64,000 nucleotides of DNA from Actinomadura spongiicola (lineage in GTDB: Bacteria > Actinomycetota > Actinomycetes > Streptosporangiales > Streptosporangiaceae): positions 744,001-808,000 of the forward strand of contig NZ_QVNQ01000002.1 of the NCBI RefSeq assembly GCF_003432485.1, read 5' to 3'. The notes under the pieces were generated by a model. It searched no databases, was not told the DNA's origin, and saw nothing but the letters and a program-made list of their open reading frames with translations. The position numbers and the translations under genes were made by a program. Positions 1 to 8,148 of this stretch are shown here, piece by piece; the stretch's first letter is position 1, and every line of letters starts with the position of its first letter.

Positions 1-25
1 CAGCAGAACGGCAGAAAACCGGCAG

Positions 26-129
26 GCGGTCACGCAGGGCGAGCGTTGGATTGCGGAAAGCCGACAGTCGTTTTTCGGTCTCCGAATATAGAAGCGAAAG
101 AGCGGTCGGCGGCTTGCCGCCCGAACCGC
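26..129 (-). repeat. Diverged copy of the 1577-1680 upstream block
   Basis: Non-coding block at the left edge. It follows 1577-1680 with scattered changes: the words GGTCAC, GCGAG, GCGGAA and GCGAAAGA occur in the same order in both, and both are followed by a stem-loop with the same arm sequence. The 1577 copy lies upstream, on the minus strand, of sugar-transport genes, so I infer that a further paralogous minus-strand unit begins just left of the window. I see no gene in 1-129. Confidence 0.5.
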
Positions 130-175
130 CATGAGGCGTGCCGGAGCGGCTGACGCTCACCCGGCACGCCTCATG
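130..175 (-). terminator. Stem-loop terminator after the second sugar-binding lipoprotein gene
   Basis: A perfect 15-bp inverted repeat, CATGAGGCGTGCCGG at 130-144 and its complement at 161-175, with a 16-nt loop. It lies about 140 bp past the stop of the minus-strand lipoprotein gene ending at 315. The same arm (TGAGGCGTGCCGG) recurs in the stem-loop at 1703-1745 after the ATPase gene, so the terminator was probably copied with the transporter unit. There is no clear U-tract, as is usual in actinobacteria. Confidence 0.6.
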
Positions 176-220
176 GGCTGCGGTGAAGGGCCGGGACACG
201 GTCCCGGGCGCTGGTACGGC

Positions 221-298
221 TCAGACGGCGCCCCAGTAGCCGGCGAACGCGGTGCCGCCGGTCGCGGCGACGCCGAAAGTCCCGGTGTCCTTCCGTAC
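221..298 (-). pseudogene. Possible 3' tail of a lost gene
   Basis: Between the lipoprotein stop and the stem-loop at 130-175, the minus strand reads a protein-like C-terminus of 25 residues ending GGTAFAGYWGAV and a TGA stop at 223-221, with good third-position GC. No start codon with a ribosome-binding site belongs to it, and it is too short for a domain. It may be the tail of a deleted sugar-utilisation gene; I do not recognise the family. The rest of 176-314 holds nothing I can name. Confidence 0.3.
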
Positions 299-314
299 GC
301 TCGGCGCCGACAAA

Positions 315-1379
315 TCAGTTGGCCTGGTCGAGTGGCTTCAGGTACTTGTCGGGGTCGTCGAGCTGCTTATCGGCGAGGGCCTTGAAGTAGGCGTTACGGC
401 TCTGCTCGTTGGCCTGCCGCTTCATGACCTCTTCCACGTTGCCGCCGTTGACGACCAGGGTGCCGGGGTTCCACCAGCCCTCGGGCAGCTTCTTCCCGTC
501 GCGCTTGCTCTGGATCAGCATTTGGATCGCGATGTAGCCCTTGAGCCAGTGCTCGGGTGAGGAAAGGGCGAACAGGGACCCGTCCTTGACCGCCTTCAGC
601 GCCGCCGGGTCGAGGTCGCAGGAACCGGCGAGGAACTTGCGTCCGGTCTGCTTTTTGATCAGGGGCAGGGAGACGCCGTCCTGGGCGCCGACGCCGAGGA
701 AGGCGATGGCCTTCGGGTGGTTTCTGACGATCGCGTTCCAGGCGTTGAAGTTGTCGGTCGGCTCCGACTTGGCGTCGAACGGGCCCTTGATCGTCAGGGT
801 GGGACGTTCCTTCTTGATGACGGCGATGAGCCCTTCGATGCGCTGTTCGAGCAGGTGCAGGCCGGGGATGTCGTTGCCGATGACGACCTCGCCCTTGGTG
901 CCCGCGGGCACGTTCTTGATGAATTCCTCGCCGAGCGCGCGTCCGACTTCGGTGTTGCTGTTGCCGACGAACAGTTTCGTCTTCGTCCCGGGAGGCGCGG
1001 CGGCGTCCACGGCGACGGTCGGGATGTCGTTGTCGGCCCCCTGGTTCAGCGGACGCACGAACAGGTCGGGCGCGAGGCTCTGCAGGGCGATGCCGTCGGG
1101 GGAGCTACGGATCGCGGAGCGGAACAACTGAACCTGGACCGGTCCATTCACGCCGGTCGGCGCGGACGCGTTGAGCGTGACGTTGCCGTCGGCCGCGGCG
1201 GCGGCCTTGGCGCCGTACGCCATTTCCTGGAACGGGTTCTGCGTCGTGGTCGCGTAAATGAAGCCTAGTTTCAGCCGGCCCGACTTCTTCTCCCCCGACC
1301 CGCCCGATCCGGAACCGCATCCCGCCAACGCGACGGTTCCCATCAGCATTGTGGCCAGGGCAAAAGATCTGATCTTCAC
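315..1379 (-). CDS. Sugar ABC transporter substrate-binding lipoprotein (copy 1)
   Basis: Extracytoplasmic sugar-binding protein of the RbsB type (peripla_BP_4 fold), 354 aa, expected to be lipid-anchored and to hand its ligand to a RbsC/RbsA-type importer. The N-terminus is a lipoprotein signal: basic VKIRSF, a hydrophobic stretch, then lipobox LAGC. The GTG start at 1379 is chosen because GAGGAGAG lies 6-7 nt upstream and the identical arrangement precedes the paralogue at 4360; reading further upstream has no signal peptide. It closely resembles the copy at 3293-4360 over its whole length, with shared blocks such as EHWLKGY and NEQ, and both end LKPLDQAN. It is separated from the ATPase gene by the 1703 terminator and a permease remnant, so it may have its own transcript and give the transporter a second specificity. 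The sugar is unknown. Confidence 0.9.
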   Translation of the reverse strand: MKIRSFALATMLMGTVALAGCGSGSGGSGEKKSGRLKLGFIYATTTQNPFQEMAYGAKAAAAADGNVTLNASAPTGVNGPVQVQLFRSAIRSSPDGIALQSLAPDLFVRPLNQGADNDIPTVAVDAAAPPGTKTKLFVGNSNTEVGRALGEEFIKNVPAGTKGEVVIGNDIPGLHLLEQRIEGLIAVIKKERPTLTIKGPFDAKSEPTDNFNAWNAIVRNHPKAIAFLGVGAQDGVSLPLIKKQTGRKFLAGSCDLDPAALKAVKDGSLFALSSPEHWLKGYIAIQMLIQSKRDGKKLPEGWWNPGTLVVNGGNVEEVMKRQANEQSRNAYFKALADKQLDDPDKYLKPLDQAN

Positions 1380-1401
1380 GTTCGCTCTCCTCGCGGGGTG
1401 T

Positions 1402-1570
1402 GCAGAGACCGGGCCTGTCGCTCCCACGCCGCCGACCGCGGCGCAGCAGGCCGTCGCGTGCGGCGGTGGCGAGAAGGACATCGCCGGTGCCGCACACGCT
1501 CCAGTTGGCCGGGAGGTTGAAGTATTGCAGACCGTTGCCGGCGACGCTCAACGGAACCGCAGCTTGACGG
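1402..1570 (-). pseudogene. 3' remnant of a duplicated sugar ABC permease
   Basis: The minus strand here encodes about 50 residues matching the C-terminus of the intact permease at 4383-5447: LQYFNLPANWSVCGTG against LQYFNIPANWSAFATG, then a basic tail ending SDRPGL against SDRLGL. The codon equivalent to the TGA stop is now TGC (1404-1402), so the frame runs on. Everything upstream of the last ~50 codons is gone. The 22-bp spacing to the following lipoprotein gene is the same as in the intact copy, so permease plus lipoprotein were duplicated as a unit and the permease was later deleted. Confidence 0.85.
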
Positions 1571-1576
1571 CCGATG

Positions 1577-1680
1577 GTCACTCAGCGCGAGTGCCGGATC
1601 GCGGAATGCGCGTCCATTCATCTTCGGACTTTCGAGCGAAAGAACGGTTTGTCGCGGGCCGTTCGCGCCGCCATGAGGCG
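1577..1680 (-). repeat. Upstream block repeated at 26-129
   Basis: Second copy of the left-edge block, lying directly upstream (minus strand) of the permease remnant and lipoprotein copy 1. It contains GGTCAC, GCGAG, GCGGAA and GCGAAAGA in the same order as 26-129. Position suggests a retained promoter or control region of the duplicated unit. No coding region is supported in 1571-1702. Confidence 0.5.
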
Positions 1681-1702
1681 AGCGGCCCGAAGCGGGCGGC
1701 CG

Positions 1703-1745
1703 TGAGGCGTGCCGGGTCGGACGAGCTCCGATCCGGCACGCCTCA
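1703..1745 (-). terminator. Stem-loop terminator after the sugar ABC ATPase gene
   Basis: Inverted repeat TGAGGCGTGCCGG (1703-1715) with its perfect complement (1733-1745), 13 bp with a 17-nt loop, 30 bp past the stop of the ATPase gene at 1775. The arm sequence is the same as in the 130-175 stem-loop. Confidence 0.65.
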
Positions 1746-1774
1746 GGGACTGCCGTGGTCCGGTGCGGGCGGGG

Positions 1775-3277
1775 TCAGTTCCCGTTGCCCGTGTTGGAGA
1801 TCCGGACGATGGTGTGCTGGTCCAGGTCCGAGCCCGACAGGTGGGCGACGACCCGGCCGCGGTGGAAGACCAGGACGCGGTCGCAGGCGGTGGTCAGCTC
1901 CTCCAGGTCGGTGGAGGCGAGCAGGACCACGGCCCCGTCGTCGGCGGCGGTCCGGATGAGGTCGTGGATCTCGGCCTTGGCGCCGACGTCCACCCCCCGG
2001 GTCGGGTCGTCCAGCAGGAGGACCGTGGGGGAGGCGTCCAGCCACTTGGCGAGGACGACCTTCTGCTGGTTGCCGCCGGACAGGAGGCCGACCCGCTGCT
2101 CCACGTCCCGGCACCGGATCCGGAGGCGGTCGACGTGGCCGCGGGCCCGGTTCCGCAGCGCCCCGCCGCGCACGACGAGGCCGTCACGGCTCAGCCCGAC
2201 CGAGCGGACCTGGCCGATGTTCTGCCAGATCGGCTGGTCCAGCATCAGGCCGCGGCCGCGCCGGTCGCCCGAGACCACGGCGACGCCCGCGCCGATCGCC
2301 CGCCGCAGGCCCCGGGGGACCGGACGGTCGCCGGGGAGCCGGACGGTCCCGCTGGTCGGGCGCCGCAGCCCCGCGACCAGTTCCAGGACCGCCAGATGAC
2401 CCGCGCCCGCCAGGCCGGTGACTCCGACGATCTCCCCGGCGTGGACCTGGAGGTTCACGCCGGTGAGGACGTCGTCGACCGAGACGTCCCGCAGGTTCAG
2501 CTCGATCTCCGAGCGCACGGTCCGCGGCGCCGCCTCGGCCGCCGCCACGGCCTCCGGCCGGGGACCCAGCATCGCCGAGACGATGTCGTCGATCTCCAGG
2601 TTCGCCCGGTCGGCGCCGCTCAGCACCGTCCGGCCGTCCCGCAGCACCGTGATCGTGTCGCAGAGCTGCATGACCTCTTCGAGGATGTGCGAGACGAACA
2701 CGACCCCGACCTGGCGGTCGCGGAGAACCTGCAGGATGCCCAGCAGCCGGTCCGAGCCGTCCCGGTCGAGAGCCGAGGTCGGCTCGTCCAGGATGAGCAC
2801 GCGCGGCTTGGTGAGCAGCGCGCGGCAGATCTCGACCAGCTGGCGCTGTCCGAGGGACAGCTCCCGGACGAGGGTGCGCAGGTCCACGTTCAACCCCAGC
2901 TCGGACAGGATCGGCCGGGCCGCCTCGACCATGGCGCCGCGGTTCAGGAACGGACCGCGCCGTGGCTCGCGCAACGGGAAGAGGTTGGCGATGATGTCGA
3001 GGTCGGGGAAGAGGTTGAGTTCCTGCGACACCACCGCGACGCCGTGCCCGACGGCGTCGGCGGTGGAGTGGAACGCGACGGGGGAGCCGTCCAGGGTGAG
3101 CGTCCCGGAGTCGGGACGGATGGTGCCCGAGAGCACCTTCACCATGGTCGACTTCCCCGCCCCGTTCTCGCCCAGGAGCGCATGCACCGACCCCGGCTCG
3201 ACATTGAGCGAGCCGTCGGCGAGCGCGGTGACGCCGCCGTAGGTCTTGGTGATGTTCTGTGCGCTCAGCACGGTCAT
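1775..3277 (-). CDS. Sugar ABC transporter ATPase, RbsA/MglA type
   Basis: Cytoplasmic ATPase of 500 aa with two fused nucleotide-binding domains, the usual size for monosaccharide importers. Domain 1 has Walker A GENGAGKST (near residue 36), signature LSLGQRQ and Walker B LILDEPTSAL. Domain 2 has a degenerate P-loop (GLAGAGHLAVLE), signature LSGGNQQKVVLA and Walker B LLLDDPTRGVD; an altered second P-loop is normal in this family. The ATG at 3277 lies 15 bp past the stop of lipoprotein copy 2 and its upstream ribosome site is weak, suggesting translational coupling. The operon order is permease, lipoprotein, ATPase. It is the only ATPase here and probably serves both binding proteins. Confidence 0.93.
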   Translation of the reverse strand: MTVLSAQNITKTYGGVTALADGSLNVEPGSVHALLGENGAGKSTMVKVLSGTIRPDSGTLTLDGSPVAFHSTADAVGHGVAVVSQELNLFPDLDIIANLFPLREPRRGPFLNRGAMVEAARPILSELGLNVDLRTLVRELSLGQRQLVEICRALLTKPRVLILDEPTSALDRDGSDRLLGILQVLRDRQVGVVFVSHILEEVMQLCDTITVLRDGRTVLSGADRANLEIDDIVSAMLGPRPEAVAAAEAAPRTVRSEIELNLRDVSVDDVLTGVNLQVHAGEIVGVTGLAGAGHLAVLELVAGLRRPTSGTVRLPGDRPVPRGLRRAIGAGVAVVSGDRRGRGLMLDQPIWQNIGQVRSVGLSRDGLVVRGGALRNRARGHVDRLRIRCRDVEQRVGLLSGGNQQKVVLAKWLDASPTVLLLDDPTRGVDVGAKAEIHDLIRTAADDGAVVLLASTDLEELTTACDRVLVFHRGRVVAHLSGSDLDQHTIVRISNTGNGN

Positions 3278-3292
3278 GTCAGCACCGTCAAA

Positions 3293-4360
3293 TCAGTTGG
3301 CCTGGTCGAGTGGCTTGAGGTACTTGTTGGGGTTGGCGATCTGCTCCGCGACGATGGACTTGAAGAACTCGGTCCGGGTCTGCTCGTTGGTCTGCCGCTT
3401 CATGATCGCGTCGATGTTCTGCGAGTTGATGATCAGGGTGCCGGGGTTCCACCAGCCCTCGGGCAGCTTCTTCCCCTCGCGCTTGCTCTTGGCCAGCAGC
3501 TCGATCGCGACATAGCCCTTCAGCCAGTGCTCCGGCGAGGACAGGGCGAACAGGGACCCGTCCTTGACGGCCTTCAGCGCGGCCGGGTCGATGTCGCAGG
3601 AACCGGCGAGGAACTTGCGTCCGGTCTGCTTCTGGATCAGGGGCAGGGAGACGCCGTCCTGGCCGCCGACACCGAGGAACGCGATGGCCTTCGGGTTGGC
3701 CTTGACGATGGAGTTCCAGGCGTTGAAGTTGTCGGTCGGCTCCGACTTGGCGTCGAACGGACCCTTGATCGTCAGCTCGGGGCGCTCCTTCTTGATGACG
3801 GAGGTGAGGCCCTCGATGCGCTGTTCGAGCAGGCGCAGACCGGGAATGTCGTTCCCGATGACGACCTCGCCCTTGGTGCCCGGCGGGACGTGCTTGATGA
3901 ACTCCTTGCCGAGCGCGATGCCGACCTCGGTGTTGCTGTTGCCGACGAACAGGTTCGTCTTGGTTCCGGGAGGCGCGGCGGCGTCCACGGCGACGGTCGG
4001 GACGTCGTTGTCGGCGGCCTGGTTCAGCGGACGCACGAACAGGTCGGGCGCGAGGCTCTGCAGGGCGATCCCGTCCGTCGAGTTGCGCAGCGCGGAGCGG
4101 AACAGCTGAACCTGCTGCGGGCCGTTGATGCCGGTCGGCGCGGCCGCGTTGAGCGTGACCTTGCCGTCCGCGGCGGCGGCGGCCTTGGCGCCGTACGCCA
4201 TTTCCTGGAACGGGTTCTGCGTGGTGGTCGCGTACATGAAGCCGAGCTTCAGCGTGCCCGTCTTCTTCTCTCCCGAGCCGCCTTCGTCGCTCGAACCGCA
4301 ACCGGCCAGGGCGACCGTACCTATCAGCACTGTGGCCAGGGTGAATGACCTGATCTTCAC
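3293..4360 (-). CDS. Sugar ABC transporter substrate-binding lipoprotein (copy 2)
   Basis: RbsB-like sugar-binding lipoprotein of 355 aa. The signal starts VKIRSF and has lipobox LAGC followed by a Gly/Ser linker. GTG start at 4360 with GAGGAGAG upstream, identical in layout to copy 1. It lies 22 bp downstream of the permease and 15 bp upstream of the ATPase, so this is the binding protein of the intact operon. It is a close paralogue of 315-1379. Differences cluster in the last third, for example IINSQNIDAIM against VVNGGNVEEVM, which could tune the interaction with ligand or permease. Confidence 0.92.
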   Translation of the reverse strand: MKIRSFTLATVLIGTVALAGCGSSDEGGSGEKKTGTLKLGFMYATTTQNPFQEMAYGAKAAAAADGKVTLNAAAPTGINGPQQVQLFRSALRNSTDGIALQSLAPDLFVRPLNQAADNDVPTVAVDAAAPPGTKTNLFVGNSNTEVGIALGKEFIKHVPPGTKGEVVIGNDIPGLRLLEQRIEGLTSVIKKERPELTIKGPFDAKSEPTDNFNAWNSIVKANPKAIAFLGVGGQDGVSLPLIQKQTGRKFLAGSCDIDPAALKAVKDGSLFALSSPEHWLKGYVAIELLAKSKREGKKLPEGWWNPGTLIINSQNIDAIMKRQTNEQTRTEFFKSIVAEQIANPNKYLKPLDQAN

Positions 4361-4382
4361 GTTTGCTCTCCTCGCGGGGTGT

Positions 4383-5447
4383 TCAGAGACCGAGCCTGTC
4401 GCTCTCACGGCGCCGACGGCGACGTACCAGGCTGTCAAGCGCGACGGCGGCGAGAATGACACCGCCGGTCGCGAACGCGCTCCAGTTGGCGGGGATGTTG
4501 AAGTACTGCAGACCACTGGTGACGACGCTCAGGAGCACCGCGCCGAGGCAGGCGCCGATCACGGTCGCGCTACCGCCGCGCAGCGGCGTTCCGCCGATGA
4601 TGGCGGCGGCGATCGCGGAAAGTTCGAAGCCGGTGCCGATGTTGGGGTCACCGGACGTGAAGAAGGCCAGCCCCAGCACACCGGACAGGCCCGCGAGCAG
4701 GCCGATCAGGACCAGCGCCTGCATGCGCACCTTGGGGATGGAGATGCCGGAGAACGTCGCGGCGTCGGGGTTGGAGCCGATCGAGCGCACCCGGTAGCCG
4801 AACGGGGTGAACCTCAGGACCAGGGTGAGCAGCACGGCGACGGCGATCAGCACCCACACGCTCGTCGGGACACCGAGCGTCTTGCCACCCAGGATCGTGA
4901 AGAACGAGCTTTCCAGCGGCAGGCCCGTGACCTGCTTGCCGTCGCTCAACGCGAGCGTCAACCCGCGGAAGACCGACAGCGTGGCCAGCGTGGCGACGAT
5001 CGCCGGAATCCCCACGAACTGCACGATCAGCGCGTTGATGAGGCCGAGGAAGCCGCCGAGCAGGATGCCGAGGATCGCCGCCGGCCAGGCCGGCAGTCCC
5101 TCGTTCATCATCACGCCGGTCGCGATCACCGTCAGTCCGAACGTCGATCCCACCGAGAGGTCGATCTCGCGCATCGACAACAGGTAGGACATGCCGCAGG
5201 CGAGAAGGCCCACGTACACCGCCGACTGGAGGGTGTCCAGGAGCTGACCGACCCGGAAGAACTCCGGGTGGAGGATGCTGATGAACGCGACCAGCGCCAG
5301 GGTCGCGATCAGGACGCTCGTGGCCTCCCCACGCCCGGCCCGGACGGCCAGTACCGGAAGCTTGGCCTGGGTCAGTGAAGCGGCCTGTCCCCAGCCCCGT
5401 GCCGGTTCGACCTTGTTGTCCGTATCGGACTGCCGTTGGGCGGTCAC
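4383..5447 (-). CDS. Sugar ABC transporter permease, RbsC/XylH type
   Basis: Integral membrane permease (BPD_transp_2 family), 354 aa with about ten hydrophobic segments, which forms the inner-membrane channel for the sugar delivered by the lipoprotein. The family loop GGTPLRGG near residue 290 is present and likely contacts the ATPase. GTG start at 5447 with GAAGGGAG about 8 nt upstream. It is the first gene of the operon permease-lipoprotein-ATPase. Its last ~50 codons are also found as a remnant at 1402-1570. The promoter region upstream is shared with the divergent GMC oxidoreductase gene and carries two matching palindromes (5518-5547). Confidence 0.9.
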   Translation of the reverse strand: MTAQRQSDTDNKVEPARGWGQAASLTQAKLPVLAVRAGRGEATSVLIATLALVAFISILHPEFFRVGQLLDTLQSAVYVGLLACGMSYLLSMREIDLSVGSTFGLTVIATGVMMNEGLPAWPAAILGILLGGFLGLINALIVQFVGIPAIVATLATLSVFRGLTLALSDGKQVTGLPLESSFFTILGGKTLGVPTSVWVLIAVAVLLTLVLRFTPFGYRVRSIGSNPDAATFSGISIPKVRMQALVLIGLLAGLSGVLGLAFFTSGDPNIGTGFELSAIAAAIIGGTPLRGGSATVIGACLGAVLLSVVTSGLQYFNIPANWSAFATGGVILAAVALDSLVRRRRRRESDRLGL

Positions 5448-5517
5448 TTGCGGCTCCCTTCTTCGTCCCCGTTGGACGGTGCCGAAAGTTCACCGTCTTC
5501 CCGGTCGTTGCTCTTGG

Positions 5518-5547
5518 CTGTGACAGAACAGTCCTTGTCTGTGACAG
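5518..5547. promoter_or_regulatory. Twin CTGTnACAG operator-like sites
   Basis: Two copies of CTGTGACAG (5518-5526 and 5539-5547), each an odd palindrome CTGT-n-ACAG, spaced 21 bp centre to centre, i.e. two helical turns on the same DNA face. They lie in the 200-bp gap between the divergent sugar-transport operon and the GMC oxidoreductase gene, so one dimeric regulator could control both. No regulator gene is adjacent; the binding protein is unknown. Confidence 0.5.
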
Positions 5548-5651
5548 CACGACCAGCGGAAGCCCGCATTTTGCCATGGATCCTGCGCCTTACGCTGCCT
5601 CCACGTTTCGGTGGTTGATATCGCCCACGGAATCCGATCGGGAGGCCCTCC

Positions 5652-7184
5652 ATGTCCCAAGAGCGTCGTCACCAGGCGGACGTGATCGTAGTCGGCGCGG
5701 GTACCGCCGGCTCGGTCGTCGCGCGGCGGCTGGCCGACGCGGGACGGAAAGTGCTGGTCATCGAGGCGGGACCGCACCGCGACGAGCCCGCGGTGGACGA
5801 CCCGGCCCGCATGCACGAACTGTGGAACTCGCCCCTGGACTGGGCCTTTCGCACCGTTCCCCAGGAGCACGCGGACGGGCGGCGGCTGCATCTTCCCCGC
5901 GGCAAGGTCGTCGGCGGGTCGCACGCGCTGAACGCCATGATCTGGGTGCGGGGCAATCCCGCCGACTACGACCACTGGGCGTCCCTCGGCAACAAGGGCT
6001 GGTCCTGGCGGGACGTCCACCCGATCTTCGCCCGGATCGACGGGCTCGGCGGGCCCGACGGGTTCGACGGCGAACCGGACGGCATCCTCGACATCGTCAC
6101 CGACTACGAGCCCGCCCCCGTGCAGCGTTCGATCGTGGAGGCCGCGCGCCAGGCCGGGCTGCCGGTCAACCCGAACTACAACGGCGAACGCCAGGACGGC
6201 GTGTCGTTCATGCACTTCACGATCCGGGACGAGCGGCGGCTCACGACCGCCCGCGCGTACCTGGAGCCGGTGCTCCGGCGCGGCGCCACGATCGTCCCGG
6301 ACGCCAACGTCCGGCGGCTGATCCTCGAAGGACGCCGGTGCGTGGGCGTCGAATGGGACCGCGACGGTGAGGTGGAACGCGGGTACGCCGACGAGGTGGT
6401 CGTGTGCGCGGGCGCGATCGGGTCGCCCGTCCTGCTGCTGCGGTCCGGGATCGGCGACGCGGACGCGCTCGGCGGCTCGGGCGTCGACGTCGTCGTCCAC
6501 CTGCCCGGCGTCGGCCGCAACCTTCAGGACCACTGGCTGGTGCCGGTGATCGCCTCGACCGACCGTCCGTCCACCACGCCGCCGGGGCTGCCCCACACGC
6601 AGAGCCACCTGTTCTGGCGCAGCCGCCCTGACCTGCCGGTACCCGACCTCCAGCCGCTCCACTTCGGTGTGCCGCTGTACGAGTCGTGGATGGACGGCCC
6701 CCCGAACGGCGTCTCGCTCATGGCGGGGCTGGTGCGACCGGAGTCCCACGGCGAGATCCGCCTCGCCGCCGACCCGGCGGACGCGCCCCTGATCGACCCG
6801 CGCGTCCTCTCCCACGAGGCCGACCTGGAGGCGCTCGCCGCGGCCGTCCGGCTGTGCCAGGAGATCATCGCCGCCCCCGATCTCCGCGACACGTGGGGCG
6901 CGCGGGAGCTGTACCCCGGCCCGCTGGCGGAGAACACCGACGGCCTGCACGCCTACGTCCGCAGGTCCGTCGTCACCTACCACCACCAGGTGGGGACCTG
7001 CAAGATGGGCGTGGACGACGACGCGGTCGTCGACCCTGACCTGCGCGTCCACGGCGTCGAGGGCCTCCGCGTCGCGGACGCCTCGATCATGCCGACCGTC
7101 CCGACCGGCAACACCAACGCGCCCGCGGTCATGATCGGGGAAAGGGCCGCCGCCCTCATGATCGCCGCGTCCCCCGGTCGCTAA
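5652..7184 (+). CDS. GMC family FAD-dependent oxidoreductase
   Basis: Flavin-dependent alcohol, polyol or choline-type dehydrogenase/oxidase of 510 aa. The N-terminal FAD-binding fold starts VIVVGAGTAGSVVARRL, followed by the GMC signature region GGSHALNAMIW near residue 90. The C-terminal GMC domain has the active-site region YHHQVGTCKMG and closes with PTGNTNAPAVMIGERAA; the His and the Asn of GNTN fit the catalytic pair. ATG start with GGGAGG 7 nt upstream. It is transcribed away from the sugar importer across a shared regulatory gap, so oxidation of an imported sugar or polyol is a reasonable guess, but the substrate cannot be read from sequence. Confidence 0.9.
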   Translation: MSQERRHQADVIVVGAGTAGSVVARRLADAGRKVLVIEAGPHRDEPAVDDPARMHELWNSPLDWAFRTVPQEHADGRRLHLPRGKVVGGSHALNAMIWVRGNPADYDHWASLGNKGWSWRDVHPIFARIDGLGGPDGFDGEPDGILDIVTDYEPAPVQRSIVEAARQAGLPVNPNYNGERQDGVSFMHFTIRDERRLTTARAYLEPVLRRGATIVPDANVRRLILEGRRCVGVEWDRDGEVERGYADEVVVCAGAIGSPVLLLRSGIGDADALGGSGVDVVVHLPGVGRNLQDHWLVPVIASTDRPSTTPPGLPHTQSHLFWRSRPDLPVPDLQPLHFGVPLYESWMDGPPNGVSLMAGLVRPESHGEIRLAADPADAPLIDPRVLSHEADLEALAAAVRLCQEIIAAPDLRDTWGARELYPGPLAENTDGLHAYVRRSVVTYHHQVGTCKMGVDDDAVVDPDLRVHGVEGLRVADASIMPTVPTGNTNAPAVMIGERAAALMIAASPGR

Positions 7185-7224
7185 GGGCCCCTGACTTTTC
7201 GGTGCGCCCGATAAGGTCGGGATC

Positions 7225-8073
7225 GTGAGCCAACCGTACGTCCCTCCGCAGGCACAGACGCGCGGACAGTCAGGGTTCAAGGATCTGTTCACCGGCGCCG
7301 GGTACCTGCTGCGCGGCGTCCAGTGGATGGCGCGCCGTCCGGAGCAGTGGCTGTTCGGCCTGATCCCCGCGCTGATCGTCCTCGTCGTGTACGCGGCGGC
7401 GTTCGTCTTCCTGGCGTTCCAGATCGACGCTCTGGCCGGGTGGGTCACCTGGTTCGCCGACGACTGGTCGGACACGGCGCGAAAGTCGGCGCGGGTGACC
7501 GCCGGGATCGCGATCTACGGCGCGTCGCTGTTCGTCGCCGTGCTCACCTTCACGGCGGTGACGCTGCTGGTCGGGGACCCCTTCTACGAGGCCATCGCCG
7601 TCCGCGTCGAGGAGTCGCAGGGCGGGGCGCCGCCGGAGCCGGACGTTCCGCTGCTCGTCCAGATCGGCCGGGCGATCAAGGACACGGTGCTGCTCGGGGC
7701 GATCGCGCTGGGCCTCGCCGTCGTGTTCTTCCTGTGCGGTTTCCTGCCCGTGCTGGGACAGACGGTCGTGCCCGTGGTCGCGGCGCTGGTGTCGGGCTAC
7801 TTCCTGGCGGGAGAGCTGACGTCGATCGCGCTGGAGCGGCGCGGGATCCTGCGCACCGAACGGTTCGCCCGGATGAAGGCGGACCGCCCGCTGGTCGTCG
7901 GGTTCGGCGCCGCGACGTTCCTGGCCTTCATCATTCCGCTGGGCGCGGTGCTGCTGATGCCGGGCGCGGTGGCGGGCGCGACCCTGCTGGCCAGGGAACG
8001 TCTCGCGGTCGGCCCGCAGGAGGCGGAGGTGCTCGCCGCGCCCGCGGACGGGGACTCCGTCTGGAGTGACTGA
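7225..8073 (+). CDS. EI24 domain-containing membrane protein (CysZ-like)
   Basis: Integral membrane protein, 282 aa, of the EI24/CysZ superfamily. There are about four to six hydrophobic segments: residues ~47-75 (LIPALIVLVVYAAAFVFLAF), ~100-120, ~155-195 and ~225-260, with family-like features such as the GAGYLLRG start and the DPFYEAIA loop. CysZ is a sulfate permease in enterobacteria, but actinobacterial EI24 proteins have no settled function. GTG start at 7225, about 40 bp after the GMC gene. Nothing nearby suggests sulfate metabolism. Confidence 0.8.
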   Translation: MSQPYVPPQAQTRGQSGFKDLFTGAGYLLRGVQWMARRPEQWLFGLIPALIVLVVYAAAFVFLAFQIDALAGWVTWFADDWSDTARKSARVTAGIAIYGASLFVAVLTFTAVTLLVGDPFYEAIAVRVEESQGGAPPEPDVPLLVQIGRAIKDTVLLGAIALGLAVVFFLCGFLPVLGQTVVPVVAALVSGYFLAGELTSIALERRGILRTERFARMKADRPLVVGFGAATFLAFIIPLGAVLLMPGAVAGATLLARERLAVGPQEAEVLAAPADGDSVWSD

Positions 8074-8148
8074 GGCGAAGGAAAGTTGTGTCCTGAGCGT
8101 GATTGCCCGCCGGAACCCAACTGCTGATCTTGGCGTAACGTGTGCCGC

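Noticed and set aside
1709..4348. 879-codon open frame on the plus strand
   Set aside because: Shadow of the ATPase and lipoprotein genes on the other strand; the product is low-complexity Asp/Gly/Arg/Val with no domain.
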